NCBI GenBank assembly: GCA_963653425.1
Contig: CAVJWC010000001.1
Location: 1 to 64,000, forward strand
Direction: 5' to 3'
Length of the DNA: 64,000 bases
From: UMGS692 sp963653425
GTDB lineage: Bacteria; Bacillota; Clostridia; Christensenellales; CAG-314
Part shown: positions 18,534 to 28,100 of the stretch, piece after piece
How the letters are laid out: every line of letters starts with the position of its first letter
How positions within the stretch are numbered: position 1 is the first letter of the stretch
Notes under the pieces: model-generated
What the model was told of the DNA's origin: nothing
The model's input: only the letters and a program-made list of their open reading frames with translations
Database searches by the model: none
Program-made: the position numbers and the translations under genes

Positions 18534-19343
18534 TTAAGTTTTATTTCTCAGTCTTTCAATCCATTTCAGGATGAGCGATTCGTAGCGGATTTCGTCGGGC
18601 GCGTCGGGATTGTCCCGTCCGCCGATAAAACACAGCGGAGGATAGGCTACGCACCACCAATTCGCACCGTTGCCTTGGTCGAGTTTTATCGTCAGTGCGT
18701 CGTAAACGCCCGCAGGAAAAACCTTCTGTCCGTAGGTTTTTTCGGGAAAGCTTTCCCGCGACAAAAACACTCCCGACAGGTAATCCGCACCGCATTTTTT
18801 AAGTTCTTCGTCTACGGTCGCCTTTATTTCACCCGCGTTTTTCGAAATAATCTCAATCGCCTGTCTTTTGTTCGTGACGAATCCGAGCTTCTTTCCGAGG
18901 TATTTCACAACCGCGTCCCTGACCCGCAACTTCACTTCCTGATCGAAAGCCCCGTCGCTTTTCGCCTTGATGTGAATTCTGATATAGTCCTCCTTTCTGA
19001 AAGAACTTTCGCTTCCCTGCGCTAAGCTTTTCCATTTTGCGCAACTTTCGCCTTCTTCGTTTTCGGAGCGGTTTTCGTTGTTTGAGTTATTCAAAAACTC
19101 TCTGTTCGAGTCTTTTTGAACGCAATCTTCACCGATTCCGTAATAATTTGTCCCTCCGTAATTCTCGCCCTTTTCCTCCTTTTCGTCCGCTTTTTGGGAA
19201 TAATTCCCGTTTCCGTTTAAAATAAACTTTTGCGAACTATTAAACTTATACGAATAGTTCAGTTTTTGTACGGCAAAAAATCCTGCTCCCAAAACCAGCA
19301 CGAAGAGCGTAAAAAGCACTATTGCCACCGCTGAATTTCTCAT
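18534..19343 (-). CDS. spoIIR: Stage II sporulation protein R
   Basis: A secreted signalling protein of sporulation which, in Bacillus, is made in the forespore and triggers SpoIIGA to process pro-sigma-E in the mother cell. The N-terminal helix is at residues 5-25. The SpoIIR domain occupies about residues 115-265, with IRIHIKAKSD at its start and PAGVYDALTIKL and NWWCVAYPPLCF near its end. Residues about 35-112 are an Asn/Glu/Lys-rich insert that is longer than I expect for the family. An AAAGGAGG site lies 8 bases before the ATG. Standing alone on this strand, it supports a spore-forming host. Confidence 0.92.
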   Translation of the reverse strand: MRNSAVAIVLFTLFVLVLGAGFFAVQKLNYSYKFNSSQKFILNGNGNYSQKADEKEEKGENYGGTNYYGIGEDCVQKDSNREFLNNSNNENRSENEEGESCAKWKSLAQGSESSFRKEDYIRIHIKAKSDGAFDQEVKLRVRDAVVKYLGKKLGFVTNKRQAIEIISKNAGEIKATVDEELKKCGADYLSGVFLSRESFPEKTYGQKVFPAGVYDALTIKLDQGNGANWWCVAYPPLCFIGGRDNPDAPDEIRYESLILKWIERLRNKT

Positions 19344-19820
19344 ATTCTGACCTCCTTTTATGTACTTTTCTGCTCGTGAAAGAGGTCGTTTTTGCCTTGT
19401 TTTTTGCCGTTTTCGAGTATTTTTGAATATCTTTATAATTGTCCGAATACCTTTTCACGTCGTTTGTTGTACGTTTTCGTTTGGCTTTTTTTATACGTTT
19501 TCGTGCGCTTTGCGTTAAAAGGGCGTTTTCGTGCGCTCATAGCCCAACAATGTTTTTCAATTGCCCGACAAACGGAATATTCCCGTTTTTCCTTGCCGTA
19601 ATTTCCCGAATTGTGCCGAAAACCGTCGTTTTTTGCAGATTATTCGGGCGTTTCCTTTTTTCTCACGGATATTTTTACGGAAACAAATCCGGTTTATTAT
19701 AATCGTTTTTAAGCTTGCCGTTTTTTGTATTTTTTGCGTTAAAATTTATTTGTTTTATATAAAATTCCTCTGAAAATATTTTTTATAAATATTTTAACTC
19801 TCTTAGAGCAGAATAAAATT
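19344..19820. other. T-rich intergenic region between spoIIR and the gerW cluster
   Basis: About 480 bases between divergent genes. The sequence is T-rich with repeated TTTTCGTGCGC words and gives only compositional frames. The right end contains TTGCGT and TATAAA with an 18-base spacer (about 19736-19765), a possible weak promoter for the + genes. Nothing else could be supported. Confidence 0.4.
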
Positions 19821-20267
19821 ATGATTTACGTTGTGATTCTTGCGTCCGTTATGATAATTCTTGCCTTGTTTATAGTCCTTCCGTTTGCGGTGAGGGTGAA
19901 AATTCGCGTCGAAGAGGGCAGAAAACCGCTTATAAAGCTTCTTCTTTTGAAGTTTATTCCCGTGACGGTTGAGCCGGATATGAAAAAACGCCCGCCGATA
20001 AACCTTATGAAAGTCGTTATCGTCGACGCTTTCGGAGTGAGGCTTACCGCCGATCCGATAAGGCTTACGAGGCTTTTCAAGGCTCTCGCTTTTTTTGAGG
20101 CTCTGACCTTCGGAGCGTTGCCCGTTATGGGCGTAAAACCTTCTTTCGGAACGACCTTTCTCAGAGGCGCGCCGTTTGTTTTGGAAATCGAAACTGACGT
20201 AAGAATCAAAATATACGCGATTATAAAGGAGTTGTTATGGAAAAAACGAGTAAAATCAGAGAAATAG
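19821..20267 (+). CDS. DUF2953-like membrane protein
   Basis: A 148-residue protein with one N-terminal membrane helix (residues 3-25) and a basic soluble region. Its position directly before a GerW/YtfJ homologue, with a 31-base overlap, matches the ytfI-ytfJ pair of Bacillus, and its layout is compatible with the DUF2953 family. It is shorter than most family members. The assignment rests mainly on context. Confidence 0.5.
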   Translation: MIYVVILASVMIILALFIVLPFAVRVKIRVEEGRKPLIKLLLLKFIPVTVEPDMKKRPPINLMKVVIVDAFGVRLTADPIRLTRLFKALAFFEALTFGALPVMGVKPSFGTTFLRGAPFVLEIETDVRIKIYAIIKELLWKKRVKSEK

Positions 20268-20584
20268 TGGAAACCGCGGTTATCAATCTCAGACAAGCCG
20301 CCGAAACCAATACGATAATCGGTAAGCCCATAGAAACCGAGTGGGGCGAAGTTATCCCCGTCTCTCAGGTAACTTTCGCTTTCGTTGCTGGCGGAGGCGA
20401 GTACGGAAAGGGCGAATCGGATAAGTTTGCCGGTGCTACGGGCGGTGGCGCGGAACTTACGCCCGTGGGGTTTCTCGTGTTTGACGACGACGGCGTTAAA
20501 ATGGTCAGAAGTTTCGAGCAGAGCGGAATAGACAAGCTCATCGGCGCGGCGAAGGATATTTTCGGTCATGGTAAGAAAGATTGA
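20237..20584 (+). CDS. GerW/YtfJ-family sporulation protein
   Basis: A 115-residue soluble protein of the GerW family, linked to spore coat and germination functions in Bacillus. The family segments are TIIGKPIET, VIPVSQVTFAF and a Gly-rich stretch GAGEYG-like (AGGGEYGKGES) with ATGGGA following. The gene overlaps the preceding one by 31 bases and the dacF-like gene by 17 bases. A GGAG site precedes the ATG at 20237. Confidence 0.85.
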   Translation: MEKTSKIREIVETAVINLRQAAETNTIIGKPIETEWGEVIPVSQVTFAFVAGGGEYGKGESDKFAGATGGGAELTPVGFLVFDDDGVKMVRSFEQSGIDKLIGAAKDIFGHGKKD

Positions 20585-21716
20585 GTCAGCCTGCGTTTTT
20601 ATGATTTTAGTAGCGTTTTTGGCTTTTTTCCCCGCGGTAACGCCGACCGTACTCGGTAACGGAAGCTTTAACTGCGTTTCTCAAGGGCATAGCGACCTTT
20701 CTGCGAGCCGTTTCGGGGCAACGAAAGATTGCTTCGGGATAGCCGAAGAGTGTTTCGTAAAAAATTCTTCGGCTGTTTCCGCCGTTTTATACGAAGCCAG
20801 AACGGGCAACGTTATCTACGGAAAGAATGCCGAGGCAAAACTTCCCAACGCAAGCACCACCAAGATTATAACCGCGCTTACCGTTCTTCGCAACGCCGAC
20901 GTAAACGAGATAATAACCGTTCCGAAAGAAGCCGTGGGCGTAGAAGGTTCGTCGATATATCTTAAAGAGAACGAAAGGATATCCGTTTACGACCTTCTTA
21001 CGGGGCTTATGCTTCAAAGCGGAAACGATTCGGCGGTTGCGCTTGCTTTATACGTCGGAAAAACTTTGGAGAACTTCGCTTCCATGATGAACGCCACGGC
21101 TCGTGAATGCGGAGCCGCTGATAGCAATTTCGTAACTCCCCACGGACTTCACGACGATAATCATTATACCACGGCTACGGATTTGGCGTTGATTTCGGCT
21201 AAGGCTATGGAAAACGAAGTTTTTGCGGAGATAGTCGCAAAGAAAAGCGCGAAAATCGGAACGGGCGAAAACGTCCGCGTTATTGTCAATAAAAACAAGC
21301 TTCTTAAAATGCTTCCCGAAGCCGTAGGAATCAAAACGGGCTACACCAAAAAAGCGGGGCGATGTCTTGTTGCCTCGGCTAAGAAAAACGACGCCCTTTT
21401 TATCGCGGTTGTGCTTAACTGCGGACCGATGTTCGAGGAATGCCGAGACGCGCTGAAATTCGCCATGGAAAACTATTCCGTCCGTGAAATTATCCGTAAA
21501 AATCAGGTTATGGGAAGCATCAGAGCCAAAAACGGAAACGAAGTTGTTATATCGAAAGAAAGCTTCTGCGTCCTTGAAAAAGCGGGGCAGAAAAAAGAAT
21601 ACGAAATAAAACTCATTCCTTGCGATTTTCTTTGTAAAGACGACGCCGCAGGCTACGTGCAAGTGTCTTCGGAAGGAAAAGTTCTCTATAAGGGTAAGCT
21701 TTACTCATTAAAATAA
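20568..21716 (+). CDS. D-alanyl-D-alanine carboxypeptidase (DacF-like)
   Basis: A 382-residue penicillin-binding protein of family S11 that trims pentapeptide side chains of peptidoglycan. An N-terminal signal segment is followed by a linker of about 50 residues. The active-site motifs are STTK (Ser near 96), SGN near 155 and KTG near 255, all intact. A C-terminal beta-rich domain completes the usual layout. The placement after the gerW homologue suggests a role in spore cortex or forespore peptidoglycan, as for DacF/DacB. The start overlaps gerW by 17 bases. Confidence 0.88.
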   Translation: MVRKIESACVFMILVAFLAFFPAVTPTVLGNGSFNCVSQGHSDLSASRFGATKDCFGIAEECFVKNSSAVSAVLYEARTGNVIYGKNAEAKLPNASTTKIITALTVLRNADVNEIITVPKEAVGVEGSSIYLKENERISVYDLLTGLMLQSGNDSAVALALYVGKTLENFASMMNATARECGAADSNFVTPHGLHDDNHYTTATDLALISAKAMENEVFAEIVAKKSAKIGTGENVRVIVNKNKLLKMLPEAVGIKTGYTKKAGRCLVASAKKNDALFIAVVLNCGPMFEECRDALKFAMENYSVREIIRKNQVMGSIRAKNGNEVVISKESFCVLEKAGQKKEYEIKLIPCDFLCKDDAAGYVQVSSEGKVLYKGKLYSLK

Positions 21717-21842
21717 GACAGTGTATTCCCCTGTAACGATAAGCATTCCGTCTGCAATTTCAGCCTTTCATTCGTTATCTCTGATTATTTTTACGGGAAA
21801 AATCCGTTTATCCGTCTTCCGTTATAAACGCCTCTTTTGCGC

Positions 21843-21871
21843 TTGATTAAAAAAGAAAAATGTGCTAAAAT
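21843..21871 (+). promoter_or_regulatory. Sigma-A promoter of the GNAT gene
   Basis: TTGATT and TAAAAT are 17 bases apart, with TG one base before the -10. The start point near 21878 lies after the first in-frame ATG (21875), favouring the ATG at 21893. Confidence 0.7.
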
Positions 21872-21892
21872 TGAATGGATACGGAGGAAAAA

Positions 21893-22456
21893 ATGCTTGC
21901 AAAATTAACGAGAAAAGATTTCGATAAAATGTTTGCGCTGATGGAAAAAAGTTTTCCTGTGGACGAACTCAGAACTTACGAGGACGAAAAAGCTCTTTTG
22001 GATATTCCCGAATACGACGTTTATTACCTTCCCGAAGCCGACGGAGGCGTTCTCGGGTTTATAACCGCGTGGAAATTCAAGGCTTTCTCTTATCTTGATC
22101 ATTTTGCCGTGAATCCCGACCGCAGAAACGGAGGAATAGGCGCGGGCATTCTTAACGAAACGGTAAAAACGCTTGGAGGTCTGGTTTGTCTCGAAGTCGA
22201 ACTGCCCGAAACGGAAATCGCAAAGCGCAGGATTGCCTTTTACACGCGAAACGGCTTTTACCTCAACGATTTTCCCTACGTTCAGCCCCCGATTTCCAAA
22301 GGCAGACAGCCTGTTCCTCTTCAGCTGATGACCACGGGCGGAAGAATTTCCGACGGCGATTTCGGCGCGATTAAGTCCGAGCTTTATAGGAACGTCTATA
22401 AAGTCCCCGAAACCGAAACCTTTTTCGACGCCATCGCTAAAAGAAAGACTAAGTAA
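21893..22456 (+). CDS. GNAT-family N-acetyltransferase
   Basis: A 187-residue acetyltransferase. The ATG at 21893 has a GGAGG site 6 bases upstream, whereas the ATG at 21875 falls before the predicted transcript start. The acetyl-CoA loop is RRNGGIGAGIL, preceded by the strand FAVNPD. YTRNGFY is the usual C-terminal motif. The substrate is not evident. It is monocistronic and followed by repetitive DNA. Confidence 0.85.
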   Translation: MLAKLTRKDFDKMFALMEKSFPVDELRTYEDEKALLDIPEYDVYYLPEADGGVLGFITAWKFKAFSYLDHFAVNPDRRNGGIGAGILNETVKTLGGLVCLEVELPETEIAKRRIAFYTRNGFYLNDFPYVQPPISKGRQPVPLQLMTTGGRISDGDFGAIKSELYRNVYKVPETETFFDAIAKRKTK

Positions 22457-22746
22457 GAGCATAACCGATAGTAAGAAAAGAGCATAACCAACGGCAAGAA
22501 GAGACGGAAACGATAAAACCCGAGGATAAGAAAAACCGAAGGCAAGAGTAACCTATGGTAAAAGTAACCGAGGCTTCCGTTCTTTACAGCTTGTGAATAT
22601 AACACAGGTAACAAATTCAGAGCGAATATAAAGCCACGAAAAAAGTCTGAGCGTTCCGTTCTTAAGCGTACTTACGAATGAACGCCGAGAGACGATAAGC
22701 CGATATTTTCCGATACGCTTTAACGGAAATAATTACGAGGAAAGAT
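22457..22746. repeat. Purine-rich repetitive spacer
   Basis: The first 120 bases repeat AGAGCATAACC and related purine-rich words at intervals of about 25-30 bases. No gene is visible, and no clear promoter for the sirtuin gene was found. Confidence 0.5.
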
Positions 22747-23478
22747 ATGAATAAATACGAAAGATTTGCCGAGATGATAAAAAACAGCCGAAAAATCGTT
22801 TTTTTCGGCGGAGCGGGCGTATCGACGGAGAGCGGACTTAAAGACTACAGAAGTCAGGACGGAATTTACAAAACCGCGATGAACTACGGATTACCGCCCG
22901 AACAGATTCTCAGTCACGAGTGTTTTTTCGGCGATACGGAGCTGTTTTACAGGTTTTACAGGGATTATTTTTTGGTCGGCGCTCAGCCCAACGTTACCCA
23001 CAGGTGGCTTGCAGAGCTGGAAAAATCGGGTAAGAACGTGACTGTCGTTACGCAGAACATCGACGGACTTCATCAGAAAGCGGGAAGCACGAAAGTGTAC
23101 GAACTTCACGGTACGACGTCCGAATATCATTGCGTAAAATGCGGTAAAAAGTACGGCGTAGAGTGTTTGTCGGGCAAAAAACCCAACGTTCCTCACTGCG
23201 ATTGCGGAGGAATTATCAAACCCGACGTCGTTCTGTACGGCGAAATGCTCGATGACAAGGTAGTTACCGGTGCAATCAACGCCATCAAAAACGCAGACCT
23301 TATGATTATCGGCGGAACGTCGCTTGCGGTTTATCCCGCGGCGTCTTTCGTCGCTTATTTTAAGGGCGACGACGTCGTGATTATCAATAACGAAAGGACA
23401 TTCTACGACGACGAAGCCAACCTCGTTTTTAACGATAAACTGGGCGCCGTCATAACCGAAGTGTCGAAATTGCTTTAA
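22747..23478 (+). CDS. cobB: NAD-dependent protein deacylase (sirtuin)
   Basis: A 243-residue Sir2 enzyme that removes acyl groups from protein lysines using NAD. The NAD-binding motif is GAGVSTESG, and the next segment reads GLKDYRS where most sirtuins have G(I/L)PDFR. TQNIDGLHQ and the catalytic His in ELHGT are present. The zinc site is formed by HCVKCGKK and HCDCGG. The length is typical. It has a GAGGAAAG site before the ATG. The neighbouring GNAT gene could be the opposing acetyltransferase, but nothing beyond proximity suggests it. Confidence 0.93.
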   Translation: MNKYERFAEMIKNSRKIVFFGGAGVSTESGLKDYRSQDGIYKTAMNYGLPPEQILSHECFFGDTELFYRFYRDYFLVGAQPNVTHRWLAELEKSGKNVTVVTQNIDGLHQKAGSTKVYELHGTTSEYHCVKCGKKYGVECLSGKKPNVPHCDCGGIIKPDVVLYGEMLDDKVVTGAINAIKNADLMIIGGTSLAVYPAASFVAYFKGDDVVIINNERTFYDDEANLVFNDKLGAVITEVSKLL

Positions 23479-24242
23479 TTCCGAGCCGAAAGCCGTTTTA
23501 CAAAACGACTTGCAACGAACGCCGAAAAGTCTTTTACAAAAGAATTTTTAAGGAACGTCAACGTGGCTTTTTTGTAAAACGGTTTGTAACGAACATATCA
23601 AAATCTTTTATAAAACGGTTTATAACGAACGCCACAAAACCTTTACAAAAGAATTTTTAAGGCGTTTGTGAGATTTTAAGTTTCCGAAAAGCAGCTTTTT
23701 GACAACCCCGACTTCTTCATTCCGAACGAAAATTCCGATAGCGTGCGCCGTCGGAATTCTTTTTATATCGATTTTACCGCTTAACGCTAAACAGGTCTTA
23801 TAAAGCCGTGTAAGCTTTATCCCGTCATTCTGTTTTTATAACTGTGAGTAACGAGCCGTAGTAAGAACAGACGATTTTTAATAAATATAGTAAGAACAGA
23901 CGCTCTTTAATGAACGCAGTAAAAAACAGACGCTCTTTAATGAAGAAATAAGCAACGGACGATTTTTTGTGAGTTTAGAATTAACAGGTAATTTTTAGAG
24001 GGGAGTAGCAGGTGGCAAAACGCCAATCAACGATAGAGTGAAATCCATTAATAACAGGCTTTCATCTTGGCATATTGCCAATATCGTCCTTCCGCCTGTT
24101 CTCTCAAAAAGTTCTGCCAAAACACCCGCTTTTATAGAAATTTTGTATATTATGTTTTCTCCTCCGACAACAAAGCGAATTTGCTCGTTTCACCGATAAA
24201 AGCAAGTTGTTTGCGTTTTGCTTTTTTATTTCGTAAAAACGC
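23479..24242. repeat. Repeat-rich intergenic region with possible gene remnant
   Basis: About 760 bases without an intact gene. Bases 23500-23665 hold degenerate repeats with a 21-base exact direct repeat (23533-23553 and 23642-23662). Bases 23860-23946 are three tandem copies of a 29-base unit beginning AGTAA, with a decayed fourth copy. Bases 23995-24189 on - form a 64-codon open frame without a start codon that looks protein-like. The same stretch contains a nested hairpin (24053-24100). Confidence 0.55.
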
Positions 24243-24271
24243 TTGACTTTTTTTAGGTGAGACAGTATTAT
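24243..24271 (+). promoter_or_regulatory. Sigma-A promoter of the first marR gene
   Basis: TTGACT and TATTAT with a 17-base spacer. The -10 lies at the start of an 18-base direct repeat (24266-24283 and 24300-24317, 16 of 18 identical), a candidate regulator site. Confidence 0.75.
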
Positions 24272-24344
24272 CATATCAGTAAGACTAACAAAGCAGGAAT
24301 ATTATCGTAGCAGTAAGTTTGTTTTTTAACGGGAGATTCGCAGT

Positions 24345-24833
24345 ATGGACAAAAGAGAGTATCACAAGAAGATGGGTAACTATTTCGACCTTATGATGTA
24401 TTACGTCAGCGGTAAGATAGTTACGCCCATGCAACTTGAAATAAAGAAAGAGGGCGACAGGCTTATGCAACTCAGCGAAGCCGAAAAGAACATAATAGGA
24501 ATACTCGATTGCAAAGGAGATCAGAAAATCGGAGACCTTGCCGCTTTTTCCAAGCTCTCTTATACGAATATGTCCAAGTTCGTTGACAGAATCGAGCGCG
24601 AAGGTTACGTAAGAAGGTATACCGATCCCGATTGCAGAAGAAACGTTTACGTCTGCATTACCGAAGAGGGCAAAAAGCTTCATCAGGAGTTTCTCGATAA
24701 GATTTACGGCAAAGCCGAAGAAAAATTCGACGAGCTTTATTCGGACGAAGAACAAACGGAGGTTATGGAACTTTTCGAAAAGCTTCTTGAAAAGCTCAGA
24801 CGTTTCGACGAGCCTCAGAATAAAGGCGAGTAA
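24345..24833 (+). CDS. MarR-family transcriptional regulator
   Basis: A 162-residue winged-helix regulator. The DNA-binding region covers about residues 55-110, with recognition segment LSYTNMSKFVDRIEREGYV and the wing RRYTDPDCRRNVYV. Amphipathic dimerisation helices lie at both ends. A GGGAG site precedes the ATG. It stands 290 bases upstream of the first giant protease gene and is a candidate regulator of it. The ligand is unknown. Confidence 0.88.
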   Translation: MDKREYHKKMGNYFDLMMYYVSGKIVTPMQLEIKKEGDRLMQLSEAEKNIIGILDCKGDQKIGDLAAFSKLSYTNMSKFVDRIEREGYVRRYTDPDCRRNVYVCITEEGKKLHQEFLDKIYGKAEEKFDELYSDEEQTEVMELFEKLLEKLRRFDEPQNKGE

Positions 24834-25122
24834 TATTCCTTTCATTATAATATCGTATTAAACACAGCACGCTTGAAAAACGGCAAAAACAGCGGTAGGC
24901 TCCCTGTAATAAGAGAGCAATGTTTCCCATATAACAAAATTCTATTCAAATAAAACGAAGTATCTCATTCTCGGTGAGTTTATTTAAGACTAAAAGCACG
25001 ACATTTTCAGCTGAAACGCGTAAAACGCATATAAACGCAGGATATTAAAACGCCCGAGGGCGTGTTTAATAAAGGTCGGGAAAAATTCCGCGATCGTAAT
25101 ACAAAAACCAAGGAGGGTTTAT
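24834..25122 (+). other. Leader region of the first giant protease
   Basis: No gene seen. A GC-rich hairpin (ACGCCC/GGGCGT, about 25050-25063) lies about 60 bases before the protease start. I could not place a convincing promoter; the transcript may come from the marR gene. Confidence 0.35.
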
Positions 25123-28100
25123 ATGAAAAACGTAAAAAGAATGACCTGCATACTTTTACTGGTATGTCTTCTGGTCATGGCAACCGCTTGTTCACTCACA
25201 AACGGCGGTGAAAACGAAGTCAGTATCCTTAGCTTTTCAAGGCTTTCGGGCTACGCTTCTCTCTATTCTCCCGGCGAGAAAACGGTTGACGGTTATTCCG
25301 TGAATCTGTCTCCCGAAGAAACCGTATGGGTGACCGTTTCCATAGGCGACGGTATTGCCGCGGGGTATCTCGAAAAAGAAACCGCCACGGACATCGACGA
25401 ATATCTTTTAAGCAGCGAAGGTCAGGCTCTCGTTCAGGCTATGAAGGGCGAACAGGACGTCGTTCTTTCAAGAATCGAAGCTCTCGGTTTCGACTATGAA
25501 CTCGAACATCGCTACACGCTTCTCGACAACGGCTTTTCTCTTAAACTTAAATACAAAGACGTTGCTCTTCTCGGAAAAACCGAAGGCGTAAAGGGCGTTT
25601 ATATTGCGGAAGTATATCAGTCTCCCGAAGTAACCGTCGAAAGCGTTTTCGACGACGCGCTTTTCGGAGATTCGGGTATATTTGCAAATAACACCGAATA
25701 TCAGGGCGAAGGCATGACCATAGCCATTCTCGATACGGGTATAGATTACGACCATTCGGCTTTTGCGAAAATGCCCGAAATAATCGCTTTCGACTACGGT
25801 TTTATCGAAAGCAGACTTGCAAACACGCAGGCTTATTCCATAATGAAAAAGAAGCTTACCGCAGGTCAGGTCTATATCAACGAAAAGATTCCGTTCGCGT
25901 TTGACTATGCCGACAAGGACGCGGAAGTTATGCCCAGCCAGTCCGCCGTTATGCAGTACACCGCTTACCACGGAACTCACGTTGCGGGTATTGCGGCGGG
26001 CGACGACGACGTTATTCATGGCGTTGCAAAGAACGCTCAGATGGCGATAATGAAGGTGTTCAGCGACAACGCTTCGGGCGCGACCTTTACCGATATAACC
26101 GCGGCTATAGAAGACTGTCTGGTTCTCGGTGTGGACGTGGCTAACCTTTCTCTCGGCGCGGCTTGCGGATTTACCAAAGACAACAGCTCGGCTGCCGCTA
26201 AAATCAACGCTACTTACGAACTTGCCGATAAGCTCGGACTTACTCTCTGCGTGGCTACGGGTAACGACAACAATTCGGCTTACGATACGTCGTTCAAAAA
26301 TCTTAACCTTGCATCCAATCCCGATAACGGCGTAGTCAATTCTCCCGCAACTTACGCCGCAGCCTTTGCCGTAGGTTCGATAATGAACGATCCCGAAGCT
26401 TTTGCAAACAAGACTTTCGTTACGGCGAAAAGCTCTTCCATGGGCGCGCTCGGCGATCTTTCCATCGGCGTGGACGTAATGGGCGTAGGCGGAAACGTTC
26501 TTTCTGCCGTTAACGCTTATTACAGCCAGATGAAAGGCACGGACACTCACGTAAGACTCAGCGGTACGAGTATGGCAACCCCCAACGTTTCGGGCGTTAT
26601 GACCGTACTTAAACAGTATTATAAAAAGGCTTATCCCTTTGCGACCGACAGACAGATAAAGATTATGGTCCGTCAGATTATGTCGGGTACGGCTGAAATC
26701 ATAAGAAATTCCGACGGCAATCCTCTTACCCCGAGAAGACAGGGTTCGGGCGTTGTCAATCTCGACGCCGCTCTTAACGCAAAGGCTTATCTTACCGTAA
26801 CGGGTAGCGATTTCGCTAAACTCAACCTCGGAAGCGACCTTAACAAAGACGGTATTTATACTCTTTACTATAACCTTATTAATATCTCTTCCGAAGAGCA
26901 GAGTTATACGATAAACAACGAAGTTTTCACCGAAACCGTAAACGACGGTTATATTATCGAAAAGGCTCATATGTTTAACGACGCCGATATAACCGTTTCG
27001 GTTACGGGCGCGGTTTACGAAGACGGAGTTATTACGATTGACGGCAACAAGAGAGCGGGAATCAAAGTCGTAATCAAACTTACGGGCGACGAAAAAGCTT
27101 ATATGGACGAAACTTTCGTAAACGGCATTTACGTGGAAGGTTATTCTCATCTTACGAACGTTGCGGATAACTCCACGCTGGTTATGCCCTTCATAAGTTT
27201 CTACGGCGATTGGGACGCTGTTCCTATGTTCGACGCGACTGTTTACGAAGGCGAAGTTCAGACCGCGAGAAACGAAATTTCCATGGTTAAGTGGAGCGGT
27301 GGTATAGAAGACCTTATAGGTCCTCAGTCGGTAATTCCTCTCGGAACGTATATGTACGACCTTCCCTCAGGTTACGAAGCTCCCAAAGCTTCCTTTGACA
27401 AGATCGCAATCAACGATACTTTGGGTATCGGCAGAATTTACTTCTCTCTTCTCCGTAACGCAACCGAAGTTATCATAAGAATGCAGGATAACGTAACGGG
27501 CGTGATTTACGACGAAGGTTCGGTAGGCGTTCTTACCAAGACCGTTATGAAGAAAGGTTCGGTAAACAATTACGGCTACATAGACCTCGGTAAAGGCAAC
27601 GAATTCAACGCAAGCAACTACACTTGGGCTAACAATCAGGATCTCAGCTTTATAGTCGAAGCTTATCTCGAAAACGGAAAGAGTCAGAGCCTCGTATACA
27701 ATATGTTTATCGACTACGAAGCGCCCACTCTCGTAAACGCTCTTCTTACCGAAAGCAAGGATAAAGTTTCTCTCGATATGACGGTATTCGACAACCATTA
27801 CCTTCAGGCGATTATGGTTTACGTCCGCGACGGAGAAGACCTTAAAGACCTGCTCGGTTACGCGATTCCCGTTTACGAATTCGTAAGAAACACCGATAAC
27901 GAAATTTCCGTCGACCTCACGAGGTACGCGGACGCTTTAAGAGGAAAAGAACTCGTTGTGGAACTCGTTGACTACGCAGGCAACAATTCAATGTATTTTG
28001 CGGTAACGCAACCTTCTCATGACGAAAACGAAAGTAACTCTTATAAACCCGATTATACGTCGGATTACACCGTAAGCGTCGAAAGCGGAGCCAACGAAAC

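Noticed and set aside
23860..23975. CRISPR array
   Set aside because: The 29-base units are directly tandem with no spacers and there are no cas genes.
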